A stretch of 64,000 nucleotides of DNA. It comes from Aphanomyces cochlioides. Its lineage: Eukaryota; Oomycota; Saprolegniomycetes; Saprolegniales; Verrucalvaceae. Shown here piece after piece: positions 52,729 to 61,896 of the stretch. A model generated the notes under the pieces. The model ran no database searches and was not told the DNA's origin. It saw only the letters and a list, made by a program, of their open reading frames with translations. The stretch is taken from contig JAHQRK010000005.1 in the NCBI GenBank assembly GCA_019828595.1, positions 3,472,001-3,536,000 on the forward strand, written 5' to 3'. The position numbers were made by a program, and so were the translations under genes. Positions within the stretch are counted from its first letter, which is position 1, and the number at the start of each line of letters is the position of its first letter.

Positions 52729-55031
52729 GGAGAGCTTAAGAAAAATATGTATTGACAATTTTCATCCGACTGCAACCCCGCAATGTTCACAAAACTGTGT
52801 CACCCATTCAACATTGACGCAGCTGGGACGGTGCCTATAATGAACGCAGTGAACTGTGCCATGTGCATGGCATCGGTATTTGCTGCTCACCATTCTTGCC
52901 GTGATGTTGTTATCCTCTTTGTCGCTTCTTTTCGACTGTATCAAAGCCACTTGGACTGGTCTAAGAGCGACAGGAATTTTGAGAGACTGAAGCAGCTTCG
53001 TCCTCTTTCGTCATGGTCAGACAGACTGCAAACGCACAAGCGACGCTAACGGCTCGTGATATCCTCATGGATCCATGAGCACAAGCGACCAGACCAAGAC
53101 TGCTGAGCTTCTCGATAAGACGGCCATCCATGATGCAACATCTATTCTTCTCTCAAGTGTCTCCATCATTTTGGATAAGTCGCATGTTGCATTCTGGTGG
53201 AGTGTCTCGACAGCAAATGTTCGACGCAAGCTCTCCATGGCTACCGGTACAATGCTCAACGAGCGGGACGTCTGAGCTCGCTGAACATCCATGTTTTCAG
53301 CGGAGTGTTGTGGATTTACCAGCATCAGCCCCCGTTCGCGGAGATCTGGTCAAACGGCGACGGCAATCGTTCTGCTATCGGCAGTGAGCATTCAAGATTT
53401 CTACCTTCTCTGATGGCGGGCTTTGTGATTGATAACTTGGGGCATGCTCAGGGAAGTTTTGGCAGTTCATGACGCGAATAAGGATCAAAGCGATAGCTAT
53501 AGATGACTTGTTTCCTGGACTTTCGTTGCGCGATGTGTCTATACTCGAATGCAAGGCGTAGATTTGAGCAAAGAGTGCGAAGACAACGACTAGCGTGCTG
53601 ACTTCAGCGTAGCTAAGCAAAGATAATCGACGCACCTGACTCAACAGCTCTGTAGATTAGACATCGATCCTGAAGGCTGGCTATCTTTGTTTCAACTGCG
53701 GCAAGAACAGTGTGGAATCGATAGTGAGTGAACGACAGCAAGGGCCACTGCAGTCTTTGCAAGCTTGTTAGAGACACTCACATGTAGGGCCTCCGAGAGA
53801 TTCTTGTCAAGATCTCCTCCGCTTTAGAACTGTGATAAAAGCAGTGCTTTTGCCGTTCATGCTCGTCGACTGTTGTGCATCCAAGCACGAAGAATCGTCC
53901 CTGTCGTTGTATTCACACGAGAGATCAGTCCATCCTCCTCATCGTGAAATGTCTGCTTAATGCAGTGTGTTTTCAGTAGATGGAGAACTTGATGTTATAC
54001 TCTCGAGTAAATCAAATGATTTACAATTTTGATAAGTTAATCTTTTATTTCACATTATTATTCAAAACAGTATGAATATTTGTATGAAATTTAATAAATT
54101 TTCTTCGGAGAGAAAACGCAAATCCACAGATTTACTGGAAGGAGAGCCAATCAAACATCAAAGAATTCACAAAAATTTCCCCAATTATGATCGATGTTGC
54201 ACTGCGAAGCAAGCAAAAACCGAAGCAGAAGCCTGTGCTCAAAGGCTATGCATCGAACAGTGAACAGGTAAATGTGGTTAGTCTTGACCAGCACGGCAAC
54301 TTCCTTCGGCCGAGCTCTGAGGCTAAAGATGGGACAACATTAAACTTATCGACTGGTGAACGTTGTGCCATCTTTAACTCCAGAGCTTGGCCATTTTCTT
54401 TCAGTTCCAGAGATGTGTCGTGCATGTAGATTATGGAAGGACATATTTTAGTTTGTGCTACTTGCGCAATCAATACATTGTTCCTTTAGCGGAATCAAAA
54501 GCCGCTTACCTTATATGCGTACTTCTCTGGATCGTTCCATCAATCTGATCCAGAGAAGCACTGCGCTGCAAGCTGCGTGCAGAAAGTTTGGCTAGACTTC
54601 ATGTAGTGATCGGGCTGGTGCCTTTCCAAATTAACTATTTCAGCCAATCTCAACACATCATCCAACTCATTGCACTCTAATTGGACGATAATCTTGTGTA
54701 AATCCACCGATTTACGTTTTCTGACAAGTCATTTAATCGAGACAACACTGTTGCTCCAAACTGGCCATGCGATGGTTTGAACAACCAAAACAAAGGACTC
54801 CACGAAGATGATTTCAGCGCATGTCCCAAAGCAGCAGTGACTCTTCGTCCAAATGTGCATGGGTTTCTGTGGTGGAGGACTCTGTCTCGTTGCCATATGA
54901 CTGTGTGTGGCCACCCAGACAACCTGGTTGGACTATGCACATACTGTCGCCCAATCGTCCTCACGATTGACAACCCGAAAAGTTTTCGATCACGCCGGCA
55001 TAAGCCTCTCATTTTCAAAAACAGATCCTCC
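52729..55031. other. Intergenic between poly-Asp genes 2 and 3
   Basis: No well supported gene. A minus-strand frame at 53375-53644 has a hydrophobic segment (VSTLVVVFALFAQIYALHSS) and could be the first exon of a small membrane or secreted protein continuing towards 53065, but the join is uncertain. The last 230 bp are the duplicated promoter described for gene 2. Confidence 0.35.
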
Positions 55032-55742
55032 ATGAAAGTCTTCGCTCTTGTCCTTGCCAGCGCTCTTGCCTTCGCCACCGCTCGATCAGCGGACTCTCCA
55101 GTCATGGTCCAAATTGAAGACGCTGAAACTCAAGTCGACGTTGTCCGTGCTTTGGCTGCTGAGGCTCAAGAAGCTGTCGCCAAGAAGGACGACGATGACG
55201 ACGATGACGATGATGACGACGATGATGACGATGATGACGATGACGATGACGACGATGATGACGATGATGAAGATGACGCCTTCGCCGAACGTCGTCTCGC
55301 TGCTGCCAAAGTGGAGGCGTCTGAATCTGAAGCAGCCATCGAGGCCAAGAAGGACGACGACGATGATGATGACGATGATGACGATGACGACGATGACGAC
55401 GATGACGATGACGACGATGACGATGATGATGATGACGATGATGATGACGACGACGATGACGATGACGACGATGACGACGATGATGACGATGACGACGATG
55501 ATGACGATGACGACGATGATGACGATGATGAAGATGACGCCTTCGCCGAACGTCGTCTCGCTGCTGCCAAAGTGGAGGCGTCTGAATCTGAAGCAGCCAT
55601 CGAGGCCAAGAAGGACGACGACGATGATGATGACGATGATGACGATGACGACGATGACGACGATGACGATGACGACGATGACGATGATGATGATGACGAT
55701 GATGATGACGACGACGATGACGATGACGACGATGACGATGAT

Positions 55743-55774
<32 letters not shown>

Positions 55775-55910
55775 TGACGATGACGACGATGATGATTTTG
55801 CTGGCGACGAAACGACAGGAGCAAACGACTACGAACATGAAAACATCTCTGTGGTGAAGAAGCTCGAGAAGAAATCAGGATCGGAAATCCAAGCCGACGC
55901 TGATCTTTAA
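55032..55910 (+). CDS. Secreted poly-aspartate protein 3
   Basis: A 292-residue protein and the longest of the trio. Signal peptide MKVFALVLASALAFATA; N-terminal domain to 52 (VMVQIEDAETQVDVVRALAA). Asp runs of 27 (53-79), 59 (108-166) and 61 (195-255) are separated by two identical 28-residue spacers (EDDAFAERRLAAAKVEASES...AKK). The tail is FAGDETTGANDYEHENIS and then KKLEKKSGSEIQADADL. The spacer-plus-run unit is duplicated at DNA level with a 261 bp period, including the same GAC/GAT order, so one unit was added recently. No interrupting residues occur inside any run. Function unknown. Confidence 0.85.
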
Positions 55911-56230
55911 ACGATATAAAAATAATATTTTCATCCTCTTTGGACTTGGAGCCTCCAGTCGGCCATGCTCGTCGTCACCACTTCATTTGACTGCTACTCC
56001 ATGGAGAGTCTCCTGACACAAACGATGAAACGATCAATCCATACCTGCCTGGGATGTTGTCGATGTTGCCAGTTGAAAAACGATATGACGACTGGATTTT
56101 TTTATGTAAGTTCCCATATCTCAATACAAAAATCAAGATAAATTGACCTATACTATGAATTATATTTTTATACTTGGTTTTATTATGTAGGTTTTCATAT
56201 TTTCATTTTTTTCGCTGGAGTGAAAGTGCC

Positions 56231-56563
56231 ATGAGGATGTCACTTGCTGCCATGATAGCTTGTATGTTTGCCGTCAACAGTCTCTCTACAGGAACTTCAG
56301 CTCTGAAGGAAGACTTAGCAGCGTCTCTGACGCATGTAGATGACGCTGATTCGGATATTCACCGCTCTTTGACGAGTCCAAGTGGCCTTGATGATGAGGA
56401 GCCAGAGAACAACGAGGGTGATCATGACATTGACGAAGAAGAAATCGCACGACAAAACGACCCAGAGTGGCAAGAATGGCGAGCAAACACTGATATCGAG
56501 TACATTCCACCGTCGTTGGCTGACGAGGAATACGACGAGTACATTGAAGCTGATGCATTGTAA
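56231..56563 (+). CDS. Small secreted acidic protein
   Basis: A 110-residue protein. The ATG at 56231 begins a signal peptide (MRMSLAAMIACMFAVNSLST); the frame is open further upstream without such a signal. The mature part is rich in Asp and Glu, with short acidic clusters (HVDDADSDIH, DDEEPENNEG, DIDEEEIARQ, DEEYDEYIEADAL) and one PEWQEWR segment. There is no cysteine pattern and no known domain. It lies just after the poly-Asp genes and shares secretion and acidity but no sequence with them. Function unknown. Confidence 0.65.
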   Translation: MRMSLAAMIACMFAVNSLSTGTSALKEDLAASLTHVDDADSDIHRSLTSPSGLDDEEPENNEGDHDIDEEEIARQNDPEWQEWRANTDIEYIPPSLADEEYDEYIEADAL

Positions 56564-57233
56564 TCCGGATCCTTCATTTGAACAGTGCAAGTCTTCTCCT
56601 GGCCAACGCGCAACACTGAATAGCACAGCAAAGTCGAACGTTCGACTGCACTGTCAATCACCATGCATATGAGCTTCTCACTGAGGACGGTGGAACTTTT
56701 TAAGCTGCTGTTCGTTTGCAGTCAATGACTTACCGTCGAGTTCCTCCGAGTGCTTGATTGCTCATTGGAACACTCCTTCAAACCTCTATACTAGACGAGC
56801 ACTGTCATCATCATCGCATGTTCACAGTCCTCGTGGATTCCAAAATGCTCCATCAACTCAAAGTTCATATGCAATGGAACAACCAGAGTCTTCGCGCTTA
56901 TACCGTCGAGCATCGTGCATTTGGATTGATCACTCAAGCCACGCTGCGTATCAATGACGATGCTGCGGTCCTTTTTCCTCGAGCGGCGGACCTCACTGCA
57001 ATCTTCCATCCATGCGCTAACTCAGCTGGAATTCATCTCCATCTAGAATCATCTATATGGCATGTGCTTGTACTTTAATGCCTTGCCGTCAATCCTTTCG
57101 TCCGTGGACAAGTTCTTGCCTCGAAGGAAAGCCATGATGGACACTTGACAGCAGTGAAACATGATGATTATTCTCACACATTTGAAATGTCCATAGTATT
57201 CTCATCCGGATATGTTCCATTTATCCATCCTGG
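56564..57233. other. Intergenic upstream of YL1
   Basis: No supported gene. TCCGGATA at 57205-57212 lies 21 bp before the YL1 start codon. Confidence 0.5.
57205..57212 (+). promoter_or_regulatory. TCCGGATA motif upstream of YL1
   Basis: The same octamer and a similar distance to ATG as at TRMO, DYNLRB and the TPR gene. Confidence 0.4.
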
Positions 57234-57941
57234 ATGAGTGACCAGTATGTGCTGCCGAATCGGTCGAGTCGTGGGTCGCGCATTCATAAGCTAATCGGCG
57301 AAGCTGCTGAAGCTGACGAAGCTTTCTGGGGCCATGAAGTATGGCAAGAAGAGGAAGACGAAGACTACTCTAGCGAAGAAGAGGAGGAAGACGTTGTCGA
57401 CTCGGATTTCGACGAGGACGAAGACCCGGACGAAGATGTCCACGATGGTGAAGTTGAATTGAAGCGACAAGTAAATCCCAAGAAACGCGCGCCAAAGACT
57501 ATCGTGAGCAAATCTGCGACCTCCAGTGCGCCGAGGAAACCCCGAACGACGACTTCTTCCTCCGCCGAGCCCTTTATTCCCCAGTTGATGGGAGTCCGAT
57601 CCTCCACAGTCCAGAAACGAGTGCTGTCCCAAGAACTCCAACAAAAGTACGCTGACGAAGCGCGCAGTATGCAGGAAAAGGTCACGAAACCTGTGGTGCG
57701 AATGACACAAGCGCAGTTGCTTCAGGAAGCCGTGCAGACCGAAGTCGAAAACTTGGCGTCTCTCAATCGTCTCGAACGTCTCGAGGAAGAGAAGCGCATG
57801 ATCGATGAGATCATGCCCAAGGCCAAATTTACAGGACCTGTCGTGCGATACTATAGTGCGATCGGCAAACCCAAACTCATTAGTTTCTTGAATGTCGAGA
57901 GCTTTCCAGACGTATTTACCAAACGACAAAAGGTCGAATAG
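57234..57941 (+). CDS. VPS72: YL1 nuclear protein / VPS72 homologue (short form)
   Basis: A subunit of SWR1/SRCAP-type chromatin remodelers that binds H2A.Z-H2B. It has 235 residues and no introns. The N-terminal YL1 domain is clear: RSSRGSRIHKLI, EADEAFWGHEVW, then an acidic stretch with DVVDSDFDEDED (histone-binding type), a basic segment (NPKKRAPKTIVSKS), and the helix TQAQLLQEAVQTEVENL...LERLEEEKR. It ends after GPVVRYYSAIGKPKLISF and DVFTKRQKVE. The short C-terminal YL1_C domain of the family is missing; either it was lost or it is encoded by an exon I cannot see. The stop is 2 bp from that of the convergent MPDU1 gene. Confidence 0.82.
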   Translation: MSDQYVLPNRSSRGSRIHKLIGEAAEADEAFWGHEVWQEEEDEDYSSEEEEEDVVDSDFDEDEDPDEDVHDGEVELKRQVNPKKRAPKTIVSKSATSSAPRKPRTTTSSSAEPFIPQLMGVRSSTVQKRVLSQELQQKYADEARSMQEKVTKPVVRMTQAQLLQEAVQTEVENLASLNRLERLEEEKRMIDEIMPKAKFTGPVVRYYSAIGKPKLISFLNVESFPDVFTKRQKVE

Positions 57942-57943
57942 AT

Positions 57944-58743
57944 TTAATGCTTCTTCTTCTGTGCTTCCTTGGCCAAGACGGCGTCCGTGGCTTTCCAGTA
58001 GATGAGGATTTGAGTCAAGAGCGTGCCATTGAGAAGCATCGAAATGGCAAAGCCAAGCAAAACAACTTGGTCCCCCGTTTCTTGAAGTGTCGTGAACAAA
58101 CGAGCCGCCGAACCGCCAAAGTTGAGGAACAACGTCAAGAACGCCAATTGACCAGTGTGTCCTTGTCGAAAGTTCGAGATGATCTACAGATAGATGAGAA
58201 AGAATCTCATAAAACGACGAGCACCTGGGGAATGCGAGCGGCGACAGACAATGGAATGCTTGCCGAAGGGAGAACCCAGTCGAATTCAGAGGGAAGGTGA
58301 TACATACCTGCTCCCAAGCCCACAAATGTGACGACGCCCAAGAGTTGCGTCGTCTTGGGAGCACTCGAGTAATACCAGAGGAGGACGACGAGGAGGACGT
58401 TTTGCACCAAAATGACCGCCGATTCACCCCACGTGCTGATGGGATATCCACGGATTACGTTGTAAATGACACTCGCAAGGAAAGTGACAACTTCAAGGTA
58501 GAAAGACGAGGGACTGAGACCCGCGACGTTCCCAGCCGCTACAATCTTGAGGATTTGAGGCAATTTCAAGATGAAGCTGCCAACAATGATGAGATAACCG
58601 AGGACCTTGGACACGACCGCCTTGCCACACTCAACTTGGAGGAAATCGAAACGCGTGAAGTACGCATCAAAGCACTCGGGCGTGAAGACTCCATAGAGGA
58701 GCGTAGCAGACGCTTCTGGGGCGGGAGCCATCTTGGTGGTCAA
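57944..58743 (-). CDS. MPDU1: MPDU1 homologue (PQ-loop membrane protein)
   Basis: ER membrane protein needed for use of dolichol-phosphate mannose/glucose as sugar donors. Exons 58225-58743 and 57944-58183 with a 41 bp intron give 252 residues. The two PQ-loop repeats are visible: ILKLPQILKIVAAGNVAGLS in the first half and ARIPQ joined by splicing to IISNFRQGHTGQLAFLT in the second. NFGGSARLFTTLQETGDQ-type sequence and ILIYWKATDA complete the family pattern, with about seven helices. The C-terminus KEAQKKKH is a dibasic ER-type signal. Either ATG at 58743 or 58731 could start translation. Confidence 0.9.
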
Positions 58744-58871
58744 CTGACGAGTGAGGGATTTCTCTGCGTCACAAATAAAATATATTTTCTAACAATTGAT
58801 TTTCCAATATATTTATTTTGGAAACAATTATTTGCAACACGTTGACCGCGATCTCCTCGTTATGCGTTGTA

Positions 58872-59527
58872 TTACATGGTTAGCATCTTGCGGAAATCTG
58901 ACAGATTGAGCTGGCCATCTTTGTCAGCGTCAGCAGTGGCAACGAGAACACGAAGGTCGTCGTCGTTGAGTTTACCATACCCGAGGCTTTCGAAGAGTCG
59001 AGAGAGCACGTCAAAACTTACAAAACTACGAAAATTGGGGCTTCACATGGGGGGGAACCATGGTTCTTACCCTGTGCCTTCAGGATCATACGCACGAAAT
59101 GCCTCGGCAACAGGATCAAAATCTGCAATGTCGTTTTCAAGAAGCAACTCGCAAAGTGATTGTTCCGTGAGCTCGCCCTCGTTGTTGAGCAAGACGCGAT
59201 AGTCGCGTGGTGTCATGTCCTTATAGAAAAGGCTGAGGCGGCTCTGACACAAGATAAGCTAGAGACTATGCCAACACTCACTTACCTTGAGATTATCCAA
59301 CGTAATGCATCCTTTATGTTCCACGTCAAAGAAATCAAACGCGGCCCGGATTTGCTCTCTCGTGATCAAAACACCTCCATGCGCCTGGAGAATGGTCAAA
59401 TCATCATTCCAACACTGAGCCATGGGAATACATTGCGTAGCACTTGGTCTGAGATCGTTGACTCGACTGCAAATGGCGAAGCCTCTTCATGTGGCGCTCC
59501 AACTTTCTTTGTGCCAGGGCTCTTCAT
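58872..59527 (-). CDS. EF-hand calcium-binding protein
   Basis: Four exons (59432-59527, 59286-59384, 59071-59243, 58872-59025) with introns of 42-47 bp give 173 residues. EF-hand-like motifs are AFDFFDVEHKGCITLDNLK (degenerate), AYDPEGTGFVSFDVLSRLF and TADADKDGQLNLSDFRKML; the last is a canonical Ca2+-binding loop. The layout resembles calmodulin/centrin-like proteins, but the N-terminal extension (MKSPGTKKVGAPHEEASPFA) is unlike calmodulin. The start is fixed by an upstream in-frame stop. A centrin-like or axonemal role is possible given the ciliary genes nearby. Confidence 0.75.
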
Positions 59528-59668
59528 CCCGTTTCAACAACTCACTGTCAGTGGTTAAACGTTTTACCTTTTGAAACCGTTACCAGTTCCAGCATAACCC
59601 CTGAACCCCCTCTCTCAAGAACCCTTTCGTCAATGATTAACCCCTGCACCCCCAAATTCTTTCAATTG

Positions 59669-59905
59669 TCAACCGGGCGACATTCGGACTATTTTCATGT
59701 CGATGATGCCGTTGTCGCATCGTCTCTCGATCTCATCCGACAACCGCAGGCAAAGCACAAGATGAGAAGCTTCAGGTCCCTCGGATGGTTTCCAAGAAGC
59801 CATGCAAAATGCAATTTGCATCCGTGAATCCATGTACCCAATCCTACCCTTCTCGACATTCAACTTGGCCACTGTAGCCCTCTTTGCCTCCTCCAACTCT
59901 TGCAA
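59669..59905 (-). CDS. Hypothetical small protein
   Basis: A 78-residue frame starting MQELEEAKRATVAKLNVEKG, with a helical N-terminus and a mixed second half (IAFCMASWKPSEGPEASHLV). No domain recognised. It could be an exon of a longer minus-strand gene. Weak evidence; the remaining bases of 59528-60246 show no other gene. Confidence 0.25.
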   Translation of the reverse strand: MQELEEAKRATVAKLNVEKGRIGYMDSRMQIAFCMASWKPSEGPEASHLVLCLRLSDEIERRCDNGIIDMKIVRMSPG

Positions 59906-60246
59906 GTCGACTTACAGCCAACAACCATTATTAGCCACGCCAGGAGAGAGTCAAAGGAGGACGTTCCAGTTGGCTCTCGCACTCTCGGGCGGTTAAATAT
60001 ACACTAGCTAGCGTCCAGTCGAAGAGGCTCGCCCCTGCATGTTGTCACCATTTGGCGTACATTTCGCAGCACGGCCTCCAGCTTGAGCTATACTTAAGCC
60101 CCGGCCATCTGGTCTACACGAAAACGCTCTGCAGATTACAAGTGCAGATTACAAGCGGAATTCAGAGTCGAGCCGAGCCATATGACGCTAAAGCATGCAC
60201 GTATCGCCCTCTTGTTCATCGTCTAATTCGCCTTGTACCGCTGAAG

Positions 60247-60525
60247 ATGGCCCAAACAAGCCCGTGGAGTAAAGAAGTCGTGCCTGTACTAGGCAAAGCC
60301 GCCTCGACATCCAGCATTTGCCAGTCGTGCCAGCTTCCCATCGCCCAAGGCCATATCCGCGTCGGCCTCATCTTTCACCACATGAACGGCTATATTGGCC
60401 TTGACTGGCATCACTTGGCATGCTGCGAAACGCCCGAGCAGCTTCCATTCGTCGAAGGCTACGACCTCCTCACGCCGCAAGACCAAGACGTGATCCGAGC
60501 ACTCGCGACAACGACGTCATCATGA
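60247..60525 (+). CDS. Single PARP-type zinc finger protein
   Basis: A 92-residue protein consisting almost entirely of one zf-PARP-like domain. The zinc ligands are CQSCQLPI (two Cys) and WHHLACC (His and Cys), with the family's RVG...W.H..C pattern in between (GHIRVGLIFHHMNG). Such fingers recognise DNA nicks and ends in PARP1 and DNA ligase III. The ATG at 60247 is preferred because upstream sequence has no domain. Here no catalytic domain follows within the frame, and the next gene is an unrelated GTPase. It may be an adaptor, or a module derived from a repair protein. Confidence 0.7.
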   Translation: MAQTSPWSKEVVPVLGKAASTSSICQSCQLPIAQGHIRVGLIFHHMNGYIGLDWHHLACCETPEQLPFVEGYDLLTPQDQDVIRALATTTSS

Positions 60526-60657
60526 GCGCGACCTTGTCTTGAGCCTTATTTATAATAACTTCCATTCTTACTCCCTCTTGCAGTACTTGGAGATGTGTAT
60601 GAGATTGGAAACGTTAGCGAGATCCTGAAACCGTCGTTTATTTCTCGACGGGAGTCG

Positions 60658-61197
60658 ATGGGCACGGCGTTGTCGCGCAAACTCGCTCGGATATGGACAC
60701 GCAACGACCGCCGGGTCCTGCTGTTAGGTCTCGATTCCGCCGGGAAGACGACGATTCTATACCATCTCCGCTTGCACAAAGTGATCCCAACCGTGCCGAC
60801 GCTCGATTTCAACGCGGAAACGCTGCATCTCCACGGCCTCACGCTTAATCTATGGGATGTGGGCGGCCAAGACACGCTACGTCCATATTGGCGGCACCAT
60901 TTCACAGGCACACAAGGAATTGTGTTTGTCATTGATAGTTCTGACAAAGAGCGCGTCGAATTGGCCAAAGCCGAGCTGCATGGCGTTCTCCACGACGATC
61001 AACTGCGTGAAGCATGCCTGCTCATTTTGCTCAACAAGCAAGATCTCGCTGAAGGGCAGAGAGATGTCGTCTCCCAACTCGATCTCACTGAAATTTGCCA
61101 AACCCGCAAGTACAAGATCCAGCCAACAGTAGCTACTACAGGCGAAGGACTCGAAGAAGGCTTTGCATGGCTCTGCGACAACATGACACCTCTCTAG
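60658..61197 (+). CDS. ARF-like small GTPase
   Basis: A 179-residue GTPase of the ARF/ARL family, which acts in membrane traffic or cilium transport. The start at 60658 gives MGTALSRKLARIW, with Gly2 for N-myristoylation and an amphipathic helix. The nucleotide motifs are GLDSAGKTT (P-loop), PTLDF (switch I Thr in TVPTL), WDVGGQ (switch II), NKQDL and ATTGEGL. An insert-free, standard ARF length supports a functional protein. The ARL subtype cannot be fixed by eye. Confidence 0.9.
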   Translation: MGTALSRKLARIWTRNDRRVLLLGLDSAGKTTILYHLRLHKVIPTVPTLDFNAETLHLHGLTLNLWDVGGQDTLRPYWRHHFTGTQGIVFVIDSSDKERVELAKAELHGVLHDDQLREACLLILLNKQDLAEGQRDVVSQLDLTEICQTRKYKIQPTVATTGEGLEEGFAWLCDNMTPL

Positions 61198-61366
61198 AAG
61201 CTCTCCATCGAGATCTTCTCTTCCTTCCACACTCTGAAGATGGCAGAAATTGTTGTAAAAAATCAAATAATCCAATATTTTAATTGATTTTCTCTTTATT
61301 TTTCATCAAATTCCTCCGGATTTTTTCAGAAATTGGACGAAAACCAGTGAAAAATTGCCGCCAGAT

Positions 61367-61852
61367 ATGCCCCAAGCCAGCGCGCAACACCGTCCCAAGA
61401 ATGGAAAGAAACAGAACCACGCGTACAGAGTTGGAAGAGAGATGGCTCACGTCCTTGGAGAACGAAAGATTCATCTTGTTGTACGCGTCGTTTCGCTGAT
61501 CGGAGAGCGATTAGCGCGAAGTGTGTTGTCAGAGACGCTTGCGATGCACAAGGAAGGCAAGACGTTGAAGACAGTCACAGGGCGGCCACGAACGCTCGGT
61601 GGCGCATTCTTTACATTACTGAAAGAACGTGTGACGAAGGAGACGTATAAGGAAATCTACGCGTTGGAGGAGCAAAAGAAGAAGGAACTCAAGAATAGCA
61701 AAGTCCGTGCCGAGCGAATCAAGACTGAGAATGCTCTCATGGGAGGATTCAATACCCAACTGCACTTGGAGGACCAGCACGATGAACTTGAAGAAGGTGA
61801 GGACGAAAACGATGACATGATCGAAGATCGCGGCGACATGGATCAAGGTTAA
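61367..61852 (+). CDS. PHAX RNA-binding-domain protein
   Basis: A 161-residue protein. Residues about 20-95 match the PHAX RNA-binding domain: YRVGREMAHVLGERKIHLVV, GERLARSVLSETLAMHKEG, and the TGRPRTLGGAFFTLLKERV box. PHAX adapts capped snRNAs to the nuclear exporter CRM1. A charged helix (EEQKKKELKNSKVRAERIK) and an acidic tail follow. The ATG at 61367 is the first in the frame. It is smaller than animal PHAX, which carries long flanking regions. Confidence 0.8.
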   Translation: MPQASAQHRPKNGKKQNHAYRVGREMAHVLGERKIHLVVRVVSLIGERLARSVLSETLAMHKEGKTLKTVTGRPRTLGGAFFTLLKERVTKETYKEIYALEEQKKKELKNSKVRAERIKTENALMGGFNTQLHLEDQHDELEEGEDENDDMIEDRGDMDQG

Positions 61853-61896
61853 AGAGTAAAAACACCATGGTTCTATGAGGTATTACATCAACTGTT

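Noticed and set aside
52067..52840. Met/Thr-repeat frame overlapping poly-Asp gene 2
   Set aside because: A frame-shifted reading of the GAC/GAT repeat (ATG/ACG); no independent evidence.
57291..58451. 386-codon minus-strand frame over YL1 and part of MPDU1
   Set aside because: Covers two better supported genes; it is antisense to YL1 and in the wrong frame of MPDU1.
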